From NCBI RefSeq assembly GCF_009720625.1, contig NZ_CP046266.1:1311501-1375500 (forward strand): a stretch of DNA of 64,000 nt. Reading direction: 5' to 3'. Origin of the DNA: Metabacillus sediminilitoris. Lineage in GTDB: Bacteria; Bacillota; Bacilli; Bacillales; Bacillaceae. Below are positions 57,525 to 64,000 of the stretch, piece by piece. A program made the position numbers and the translations under genes. The first letter of the stretch is position 1; every line of letters begins with the position of its first letter. A model generated the notes under the pieces. That model saw nothing but the letters and a program-made list of their open reading frames with translations, did no database searches and had not been told where the DNA came from.

Positions 57525-57992
57525 TTAGGCACCTTTAAGAGATGGTGCGGAAAGCGAGCATCCTCTCGCTGCAATCAACCACACCGCAATGGCACATATG
57601 ATTGAAATAGGAATAATCACAAGAACGAAAGAAAAAAGAAAGCCTTTGTTCAGAACATTTTGTAAGAAAGAAACACAAATAATAAAAATAATTAGTATAA
57701 AAACCATTTCAATAATTTTTTTACTAACTTTTTTAATCGATATTTCTGACTTATTTTCAATGGTTATTGGAACATTCTTATACTTGAAATACGATAGTAT
57801 CCAATCGGAAATGACGGTTATCGAAGCAATCGAAAATAATATTGGGAATACTTGATAATAATGCTTGTTTGTAATATCGATTGATGCACTGATCATTGCT
57901 TCCATCGGGCTCCAAGTAAGACAAAGTGCATAAGCGCGTAATAAATTTTGAGAATAGTATTTATCTACCTTGTTTTTTGGTAGTTGTGACAA
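57525..57992 (-). pseudogene. Membrane protein fragment (YIP1-like?), ends in a repeat
   Basis: The 155-codon frame has hydrophobic segments ('YYQVFPILFSIASITVISDW', 'MVFILIIFIICVSFLQNVL', 'FVLVIIPISIICAIAVWLIA'). Protein-like sequence continues upstream in the same frame for ~27 codons without a start, after an in-frame TAA, and the C-terminus is made of repeat copy 4. Both ends therefore look damaged. The layout resembles YIP1-type proteins, but weakly. Confidence 0.5.
57544..57590 (+). repeat. Dispersed intergenic repeat, copy 4 (partial)
   Basis: Only the core GCGGAAAGCGAGCATCCTCT-CGCTGCAATCAACCACACCGCA is kept. It forms the last ~15 codons of the reading frame on the minus strand (C-terminus GCSLSAPSLKGA). 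Confidence 0.75.
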
Positions 57993-58207
57993 TGTCCGTT
58001 CTAACGAATTTTTTACTATGAAAGGGTAGCGATATTTAAGAATAAACCAAGAAAATATGTAACGAGAAAACTGCGTTTATATAATGTACTCAATTGATTT
58101 ACTTTATTCTTAATAAGAGACCAAGATTGATATCATATCGGCCCACTCGGATAATTTAGTTAATAAAGGGAAGGGCTAAAAATAGGGAAAGAACGTCTGA
58201 CATCGAT

Positions 58208-58446
58208 TCAAAATGAAAGAGGAACGTATACCAAGGCAAAATCATTGCTTATAAATAAAAGAGTTCCAGTGCTTAGAAAGCAAATACCGGAAATTAAATA
58301 AAGCCCGCCAGCCTTTCTAAATGAAAGAATTAATGTAAGAATTACTAGAATACCAATCTCGTAGCTGAAAAATGTGGCTTCAATAAATCTTGATACAATA
58401 TACGTAACAATCAGTAATGTATAAATAAAAACATCAATTCATTCAA
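58208..58446 (-). pseudogene. Small membrane protein, frameshifted
   Basis: On the minus strand GAAAGGAG precedes TTG 58446. The frame breaks at a run of five T (58427-58431); with one more T it reads on as 'FIYTLLIVTYIVSRFIEATF' and ends at 58208 with about 79 residues and two or three hydrophobic segments. It is not recognised. The 57993-58652 gap otherwise holds only AT-rich spacer. Confidence 0.4.
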
Positions 58447-58652
58447 TTTCTCCTTTCAATAACTAAATTGATCTAGTAATCAATTATACTTGAAAATAAT
58501 GAAATACTAAAATGTAACATTTGCGATTTATTGATCAGAAAATGTATTCGTTTTAAAATAGGTTTAAAAGATTTATTGAAATTTGCAAGTATTTAAAAAA
58601 CATTTGAGTATTAGTTACATAGGAGTATTCATTTTGGCTAGGAGGAGTTACT

Positions 58653-59165
58653 TTGCAGGAAATAATGACTGAAAGACTTAAAATCATTACATTTACAGTA
58701 GAGATGATGGAAGCATTGTTAAAAGGTCATGACGAGCTTCGAAAGTTGATCCCATATTGTATTGCACCAGAATGGCCATTAGAAGAATATAAACAACTTT
58801 TTCTTTATAAAATAAATAGGTTTCACAATTTCCCGCATGAAAATGAGTGGGAAGGTATCATCATTCATAAAAGTGACAATTGCATAATAGGTGATATGGG
58901 TTTTAAAGGCGGACCAAATGAAAAGGGAATCATCGACATTGGCTATAGTATTGTTCCTCGTTACCGTGGTAAAGGATATGCAACTGAAATGGGAAAAGCC
59001 ATGGTAGAGTGGGGTTTGTCCCAACCAGGTGTAAACAAAGCTATAGCGACCTGTAATTCAGATAATTTTGCATCTATTCGCGTGTTAGAGAAAATTGGCT
59101 TTCACATCACAAAAAAATCTGCTGATAAATTATATTGGACATATGAAAAAAATGGTAGGAGATGA
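58653..59165 (+). CDS. GNAT acetyltransferase (RimJ/RimL-like)
   Basis: A 170-residue N-acetyltransferase. The acetyl-CoA loop is in 'GYSIVPRYRGKGYATEMGKA', with 'ATCNSDNFASIRVLEKIGF' in motif B. The TTG at 58653 is five bases after GGAGGAG; an ATG 12 bases later is too far. It overlaps the next GNAT gene region (ends at 59165), so the two are one transcript. The substrate is unknown. Confidence 0.87.
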   Translation: MQEIMTERLKIITFTVEMMEALLKGHDELRKLIPYCIAPEWPLEEYKQLFLYKINRFHNFPHENEWEGIIIHKSDNCIIGDMGFKGGPNEKGIIDIGYSIVPRYRGKGYATEMGKAMVEWGLSQPGVNKAIATCNSDNFASIRVLEKIGFHITKKSADKLYWTYEKNGRR

Positions 59166-59167
59166 AT

Positions 59168-59719
59168 ATGTTTCTATACAATATTGATGATCAGATATCT
59201 TTAAAGTTACTAGAAGTAAGAGACGGAGAAAAAATTTTTGATTTAACAAACAGTTCAAGAGATTATTTAAGACAATGGCTTCCATGGCTGGACCAAACGA
59301 CAAAACAAGATGATACAAATGAATTTATAAAAATGTCATTAAAAGGCTTTGCTGAAAATAAAAGCTTGAATACAGTTATTTTAGTTAATGGACAAATTGC
59401 GGGTGTAGCTGGATATAATGAAATAAATTGGTCAAACAAAACGGCATATATAGGCTATTGGCTAGGTGAAGAATTTCAAGGAAACGGGATCATGACGAAG
59501 GTTGCAAATGCTTTGACAGAATATGCATTTAAGGAGCTGTACCTAAATAAGGTTGAAATAAGGGCAGCAGCGGGCAATAAGAAGAGCAGAAATATCCCGG
59601 AAAGATTAGGTTTTGTCAATGAAGGATGTATTAGGCAGGCCGAATGGTTATATGACCATTATGTTGACCATATTGTGTATGGAATGCTTGTGAATGAATG
59701 GAATGAAAGAAAAAGTTAA
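59168..59719 (+). CDS. GNAT acetyltransferase (RimJ/RimL-like)
   Basis: A 183-residue acetyltransferase related to RimL-type ribosomal protein acetylases. 'AYIGYWLGEEFQGNGIMTKV' is the acetyl-CoA site, and 'NKVEIRAAAGNKKSRNIPERLGF' is motif B. The ATG at 59168 is six bases after GGTAGGAG; the ATG at 59162 would be too close. It starts two bases after the preceding GNAT stop. Confidence 0.87.
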   Translation: MFLYNIDDQISLKLLEVRDGEKIFDLTNSSRDYLRQWLPWLDQTTKQDDTNEFIKMSLKGFAENKSLNTVILVNGQIAGVAGYNEINWSNKTAYIGYWLGEEFQGNGIMTKVANALTEYAFKELYLNKVEIRAAAGNKKSRNIPERLGFVNEGCIRQAEWLYDHYVDHIVYGMLVNEWNERKS

Positions 59720-59951
59720 TATTCGTTTGTTAAAGATATGGTAACGAATCTATGTCATAAAGCAAATGGTTCATAAAAAGAGACTGACTTTAGTAAGCCA
59801 GTCTAATGTGACGCAAGGTGCTGCCTCACGTCTAGTATATAATATGATAGTGGTATAAAAAGAGTTAACCTATTTTTTTACTCACTCTACCTATTTATTC
59901 AACGATTCTTTTCCTCATTAACTAGATTGATAGCTTAAATAAAAATGAACC

Positions 59952-59985
59952 AAAGACCAGTTGATACTATTTACTGGTCTTTTTA
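59952..59985. terminator. Terminator between convergent genes
   Basis: AAAGACCAGT and ACTGGTCTTT form a ten-base-pair stem, followed by T. Confidence 0.75.
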
Positions 59986-60005
59986 TCAGCAAAATGTAGA
60001 ATCTC

Positions 60006-60284
60006 CTACTTCTTATGAGTATTTCTTTCAAATATTCCTAAGATTGAATGATGAAGGATATCCCGAAACATAACAGCGACACCTGTAACAAGTATGCCTT
60101 GAACAACGGATTCAATTTCAAATCCATAATAAAGAAGACATGCTATAATGGCAAAAATGAGCTTAATCCAAGTGTAGCTCCATTTTGGGAGGAACGGGGT
60201 TTGCCGCAAGAATACTCCGATATAATATAAGACAGGAATTAAAATGAATGCATCAGATCGGATATACAGTTCAATAAATTCCAT
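60006..60284 (-). CDS. Phage holin-like small membrane protein
   Basis: A 92-residue protein with three hydrophobic segments: 'FILIPVLYYIGVFLRQTPFL', 'KLIFAIIACLLYYGFEI' and 'GILVTGVAVMFRDILHHSI', ending in a charged tail. This layout is typical of small phage holins of Gram-positive phages. No endolysin or phage genes are adjacent, so it may be a stray gene or have another membrane role. GGAGAG is 8 bases before the start. Confidence 0.65.
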   Translation of the reverse strand: MEFIELYIRSDAFILIPVLYYIGVFLRQTPFLPKWSYTWIKLIFAIIACLLYYGFEIESVVQGILVTGVAVMFRDILHHSILGIFERNTHKK

Positions 60285-60507
60285 CTCATTTCTCTCCTTG
60301 TGATTAGATGAAACAATGATTCTTTTTTATTTGGCTTATATTTAGTGTATGTATAGATGTGAATTAGGGTACTTCATTTAACTAAAAGAAAAAGTGTAAA
60401 AAAGCATTGGTAATAATTACTTCTATCATGAAATAATACCTTTTTAAAGATTGGAAATAGTGTGATAAAATAAATGAATTATATGGATATGGAAGAGGGT
60501 AGAAACG

Positions 60508-61269
60508 ATGAATAAAGGAAAAGTGTTTTTAGTGGGTGCAGGGCCTGGTGATCCAAAGCTTATTACTGTCTATGGATTAGAGAGTATCAAACAGGCTGAT
60601 GTCATCGTTTATGACCGTCTTATTAGTCAAGAGTTGTTGAAACATGCCAAAAATGATGCTGAACTTATTTATTGTGGAAAACTTCCTGGTAAACATGAAC
60701 TCATCCAAGAACAAATACATGAAGTATTAGTTGAAAAGGCATTGGAAGGAAAAATCGTTGTCAGATTAAAGGGTGGAGATCCTTTTGTCTTTGGCCGTGG
60801 AGCAGAAGAGGCCGAGGTTTTAAAAAATCATGGTATTTCCTATGAAGTAATACCTGGGATTACCTCGGGAATAGCAGCTCCTGCATATGCTGGTATACCA
60901 GTTACTCACCGGGATTATGCATCATCTTTTGCGATTGTTACTGGACATGGTAGAGAAGACAAACAAACGGATACAATTAATTGGGGAGCTTTAGCAAATG
61001 GAATCGATACAATTGCATTTTATATGGGAATCAAAAACCTTCCATATATTTGTGAAAAACTAATCGAACATGGAAAAAGTCCAGATACACTCGTATCCAT
61101 CATTCAATGGGGAACAACAACATCACAAGTCACGATTACAGGCAACCTAGAAACAATCGTCGAAGAAGTAAAACGCAATAATATTACACACCCAGCAATT
61201 GTCTTAGTCGGACAAGTTGTGGAATTAAGAGATAAAATTAAGTGGTTTGAAGAATTAAAAGAATCATAA
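60508..61269 (+). CDS. cobA: Uroporphyrinogen-III C-methyltransferase (SUMT)
   Basis: A 253-residue SAM-dependent methyltransferase. Signature motifs are 'VGAGPGDPKLITVYG', 'VVRLKGGDPFVFGRGAEE', 'VIPGITSGIAAPAYAGIPVTHRD' and 'YMGIKNLPYICEKLI'. It makes precorrin-2 for siroheme or cobalamin. It is a single gene here, without the HemD- or CysG-type partner domains. Its product is the branch point for siroheme (nitrite and sulfite reductases). Confidence 0.93.
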   Translation: MNKGKVFLVGAGPGDPKLITVYGLESIKQADVIVYDRLISQELLKHAKNDAELIYCGKLPGKHELIQEQIHEVLVEKALEGKIVVRLKGGDPFVFGRGAEEAEVLKNHGISYEVIPGITSGIAAPAYAGIPVTHRDYASSFAIVTGHGREDKQTDTINWGALANGIDTIAFYMGIKNLPYICEKLIEHGKSPDTLVSIIQWGTTTSQVTITGNLETIVEEVKRNNITHPAIVLVGQVVELRDKIKWFEELKES

Positions 61270-61323
61270 TATATCTTAAACTATTATCCTTTAAAGGAAG
61301 CGGACAAATAGACATAACAGAGA

Positions 61324-61363
61324 AAATCCAGTGTGAAAACTAAGTTTTTCACTGGATTTTTTT
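61324..61363 (+). terminator. Rho-independent terminator after SUMT gene
   Basis: AAATCCAGTG and CACTGGATTT form the stem, with further GAAAA/TTTTC pairs, followed by a run of T. Confidence 0.85.
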
Positions 61364-61448
61364 GTTAATGTGGATTGAGATCGTCAATATGTTCTTTTGA
61401 TTACCTAAAAACTCAAATCATAATAAAAGGCTCTTTCTAGGAGATTGT

Positions 61449-61618
61449 CTTTTAAAACGAAAACTATTTATGGTTAATTGGAGCAGATTGCGAGACTCCT
61501 GCAGGCATTACATCGAGGAGGCTCACCGCCCGCCCCGCTAAAAAGCGAGCATCCTCTCGCTGCAATCAACTACACCGCACTACTTGGTATATAGCAACAA
61601 AGTTTTCGAAAACAGCCA
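61449..61618 (+). repeat. Dispersed intergenic repeat, copy 5
   Basis: About 170 bases from CTTTTAAAACGAAAACTATT to CGAAAACAGCC. It has the full set GAGCAGATTGCGAGACTCCT, CGAGGAGGCTCACCGCCCGC, AAGCGAGCATCCTCTCGCTG and CTACTTGGTATATAG. Confidence 0.82.
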
Positions 61619-61621
61619 AAT

Positions 61622-61655
61622 AAAAAGAGGTACTCAATATATTCATTGAGTACCC
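61622..61655 (-). terminator. Terminator of the ctaA-ctaB transcript
   Basis: GGTACTCAAT and ATTGAGTACC form a ten-base-pair stem; read on the minus strand it is followed by CTCTTTTT. Confidence 0.75.
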
Positions 61656-61714
61656 CCAAGGTTTCTGTACTATTTTCGAGCGCAGTTTAAAATACAAACA
61701 CGAAATGAATTGTT

Positions 61715-62629
61715 TTAGATCAACGAAATAATAATCATTAATGCAAAAAGAATTGTAAGATGTGATAATGAAAAGGCAAACATGAGATTGGCCCATTTTT
61801 TATCATCTACCTTTTTAAATCCCCAAATCCCCAACAGTATCCATACTAACGTTAGTCCAAACATGGCAAAGGTAATTGTTTTACTATATGGGAAAAAGAG
61901 AAATGAAGTGATTAGTAAAACAATTAAATAGACAATTGTTTGCACCTTTGTTCGATAAATCCCTTTTACAACTGGCAGCATTGGTACGCTGGCATCTTTG
62001 TATTCTTCTAATCGTCTAATCGCAATGGCATAAAAGTGCGGTGGCTGCCATAAAAACATAAAGACGAATAATCCAATTGCAACAGGATGGAAAATATCTG
62101 CTGAAATAACTGCCCATCCTATAATTGGAGGCATTGCACCAGACAAGCTTCCCACTTCAGTATTATAAATGGTGGAACGTTTTGTAAACATTGTATAAGC
62201 AAATACATAAAAGACAAATCCTAAAAAGGCCATTGCTGCTGCCAAAATTGAAATAGAAAGGAGCAGCACTAATCCAATCGCAACCAATGCGATCCCTAAC
62301 CATAATGCAAATTTAGGATTGATGGAACCGTCAGCTGTTGGACGGACCTTCGTTCGCTTCATGATAGAATCAATATCTCTGTCATAATAGTTATTAATAG
62401 CACCAGATCCGCCTACGACAAATGATGTTCCAATTAAAGATAGTAAGATAATCGGTAGTTTTTCGATAAACCCGATGTCATAGATATATAATGCAAGACT
62501 TAGTCCAGCGAGCATCCCTAATATATTGGATTTAATGATTCCAGTTTTTATAATTAATTTTATCACTTTCCAAGAGAAATACTCTTTCAAAGAAAGCGAA
62601 TCTTTTAATACGATCTCGGTGTTTTTCAC
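61715..62629 (-). CDS. ctaB: Protoheme IX farnesyltransferase CtaB
   Basis: A 304-residue prenyltransferase with about eight or nine membrane segments that converts heme B to heme O. The Asp-rich substrate motif is 'NNYYDRDIDSIMKRTKVRPT', with a second one near 'YKDASVPMLPVVKG'. The GTG at 62629 is eight bases after GAGGAG; the ATG at 62635 is too close. It is downstream of ctaA on the same strand, unlike the divergent ctaA and ctaB of B. subtilis. Confidence 0.93.
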   Translation of the reverse strand: MKNTEIVLKDSLSLKEYFSWKVIKLIIKTGIIKSNILGMLAGLSLALYIYDIGFIEKLPIILLSLIGTSFVVGGSGAINNYYDRDIDSIMKRTKVRPTADGSINPKFALWLGIALVAIGLVLLLSISILAAAMAFLGFVFYVFAYTMFTKRSTIYNTEVGSLSGAMPPIIGWAVISADIFHPVAIGLFVFMFLWQPPHFYAIAIRRLEEYKDASVPMLPVVKGIYRTKVQTIVYLIVLLITSFLFFPYSKTITFAMFGLTLVWILLGIWGFKKVDDKKWANLMFAFSLSHLTILFALMIIISLI

Positions 62630-62667
62630 AACCATTCTCCTCTTTCAATTTAAATAAAGAGTAAGTC

Positions 62668-63606
62668 TTACCCTACTCTTTTCATCTCTTTGTTGTCTAA
62701 CATTTTTTCTACACTTTTGCTGCGAGAATTTAACAGCATGATATAGCTAAGAACACCAAAGATAAGCGTAATAACTAAAGAGTGTATAAGTGAAAATGTC
62801 AAACTCAAACCTGTAGCAACTGTCAAGATTCCACTTGTAATTTGCATCAGCAATAATACAACCAAACTAATCATACTATATTTGATAACGCGGTAGTTCC
62901 AATAATGTTTATATGCAAAATAAGCAGTTGAACAAATCCATACGAATAAAATCAGAGCAAGTGAACGGTGCCCAAACTGAACAAGTTGCTGAATCGTTTC
63001 CAGGGAAATGAAACCACCATTACCAAAGGGCCATACAGGCAGGGCAAGACCTGCTCCTTCATGTCGGACAAGTGCTCCAGAATAAATAACAAAATAAGTA
63101 TAAAAAGATAGGAAATAAAGATTTCGTTTCATCTTTTTCCCAATCACTAATTCCTTAGCATCGAATTTATAGTCAAACTCAAAGACTAATAAAGCGAGTA
63201 ACAATACTGAAGCAAATGAAATCATTGAAATACCAAAATGCAGCGCCATAATATATGGGTTTTGACCCCACATAACGGCAGCAGCCCCCATTAAAGCCTG
63301 TATGATTAGAAATAATACTGAGATCGAAGCAAGCAGTTTTGTTTCTCTTCTCTTAATATAAATAGAAGACATAATGGCCAGTACAACAACAAAGATAGAC
63401 CCGATCATAGTCGTAGCTCTATGTGCGAATTCAATAAGTTTTTCAGGTGTTACATCAGAAAGTTGTACAAGTTCTCCTTCGCAAAGAGGCCATGATCTTC
63501 CACATCCATCTGCAGATCCAGTCTTGGTTACTAAAGCTCCTCCAAGAACAACAAATGCCATAGAAATAACAGCTAAGATGGCAATGATCTTTATATATTT
63601 TTTCAA
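62668..63606 (-). CDS. ctaA: Heme A synthase CtaA
   Basis: A 312-residue membrane enzyme with about eight membrane segments that oxidises heme O to heme A for the cytochrome oxidases. The extracytoplasmic Cys pair is Cys 35 and Cys 42 (GCGRSWPLC), the heme-ligand region 'EFAHRATTMIG' has His 62, and later His are in 'ALHFGIS', 'QFGHRSLALI' and 'LIHSLVIT'. The start is TTG at 63606 after AAGGAGAG. The ctaB gene follows after 38 bases. Confidence 0.93.
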   Translation of the reverse strand: MKKYIKIIAILAVISMAFVVLGGALVTKTGSADGCGRSWPLCEGELVQLSDVTPEKLIEFAHRATTMIGSIFVVVLAIMSSIYIKRRETKLLASISVLFLIIQALMGAAAVMWGQNPYIMALHFGISMISFASVLLLALLVFEFDYKFDAKELVIGKKMKRNLYFLSFYTYFVIYSGALVRHEGAGLALPVWPFGNGGFISLETIQQLVQFGHRSLALILFVWICSTAYFAYKHYWNYRVIKYSMISLVVLLLMQITSGILTVATGLSLTFSLIHSLVITLIFGVLSYIMLLNSRSKSVEKMLDNKEMKRVG

Positions 63607-63952
63607 TCAATATCTCTCCTTGACGTAAAAGAAATTTTATAAAACATATTATTTATACTCTTATTATGATGAAAAGTAAAAGGAATGACATCCAATGAAG
63701 ACAAAAGACACATTATTGTCATAAAGCTATTGCAATTTATAAACATTTTAAAAATCCATACTTTTTCAATGTGTAGTTTACTTTGAGGAAAAAACGAGTA
63801 ATACATAGATAGTTAGATTATCAAAATAGTTTAACTTTCTATAAAATTTTAGTATTATTGATTAGCGCATGATTTCAACCTCTAAAACTATTTTACATTG
63901 TTCAACCTTTCACTTACATTATTAGTATATCAAAATAAAAAGGAGCGAAAAC

Positions 63953-64000
63953 TTGGTAATGAAATCTATTATGATAATCTTTTGGCAAAATTGTTACCAA
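63953..64000 (+). CDS. Putative gene start, cut by window end
   Basis: After AAGGAGCGAA a TTG (63953) or ATG (63959) opens a frame of 16 codons to the window edge (MVMKSIMIIFWQNCYQ). The ribosome binding site is strong, but too little sequence is present to assign it. The 63607-63952 region before it holds only AT-rich spacer and the divergent promoters. Confidence 0.35.
   Translation, partial: MVMKSIMIIFWQNCYQ

Noticed and set aside
60006..60284. Prophage remnant around the holin-like gene
   Set aside because: No endolysin, structural or integrase genes lie nearby; the only recombinase is 32 kb away.
63603..63806. A 67-codon minus-strand frame upstream of ctaA
   Set aside because: It has no ribosome binding site and lies in AT-rich promoter DNA.

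Overview
The window looks like chromosomal DNA of a low-GC, spore-forming Bacillaceae bacterium. The evidence is the AT-rich codon use, strong GGAGG-type ribosome binding sites with ATG/TTG/GTG starts, many Rho-independent terminators, CcpA-type cre sites, and families typical of Bacillus (spore photoproduct lyase SplB with SplA, YesM/YesN-type two-component pairs, YesL, YthAB-type oxidase, CtaA/CtaB, DUF3231). No ribosomal RNA, intact tRNA, CRISPR array or complete insertion sequence was seen. The species cannot be fixed from the sequence alone.

Layout. 1-6.0 kb: a tight operon with the 3' end of a LuxC-like acyl-CoA reductase, a three-gene ABC importer (ATPase, permease, lipoprotein of the NMT1/ThiY type), an SDR, then thiM-thiD-thiE, so probably uptake and salvage of a thiamine precursor. 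6.0-7.4 kb: a YwaF-like membrane protein between two degenerate tRNA 3' ends. 7.5-17.7 kb: an oligosaccharide locus (YesM/YesN-type two-component system, sugar ABC importer, intracellular GH42 and GH30 hydrolases, a xylose-isomerase-like TIM barrel). 17.9-20.6 kb: GntR regulator with a zinc dehydrogenase and a KduD/IdnO-like SDR. 20.9-25.9 kb: a beta-glucuronidase, an AraC regulator and a PTS-like permease that has no IIB domain and a tyrosine where the phosphorylated IIA histidine should be. 26-28.1 kb: a K+/H+ antiporter and a small tyrosine recombinase. 28.6-31.1 kb: RpiR regulator divergent from a GH1 6-phospho-beta-glucosidase. 31.1-34.9 kb: LacI regulator, an HpsN-type dehydrogenase and a GntP permease, with two perfect palindromic operators. 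35.1-42.7 kb: YesL divergent from a second sugar ABC importer and a second YesM/YesN-type pair. 43-50.3 kb: aldo-keto reductase, a frameshifted hydrolase, and a UV-damage repair cluster (uvsE, splA-splB, a second uvsE). 50.3-57.5 kb: DUF3231, a cytochrome bd/bb'-type oxidase, small stress- or spore-type proteins, DUF2243 and a CtaG-family membrane protein. 57.5-61.3 kb: decayed membrane genes, two GNAT acetyltransferases, a holin-like protein and an SUMT methyltransferase. 61.7-63.6 kb: ctaA-ctaB for heme A synthesis.

Much of 7-43 kb is a run of sugar and organic-acid modules, each with its own regulator. The two sugar ABC systems have no ATPase gene here, so they probably share a multi-sugar ATPase such as MsmX encoded elsewhere (inference). 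Five copies of a dispersed 50-170 bp intergenic repeat are scattered through 28-62 kb. Three genes between 44 and 58.5 kb carry apparent one-base homopolymer frameshifts; these may be real decay or base-calling errors.

The most unusual signals are the apparently non-phosphorylatable PTS-type permease beside a glucuronidase, the LuxC-like gene in a thiamine salvage operon, and the HpsN-GntP module with twin operators.
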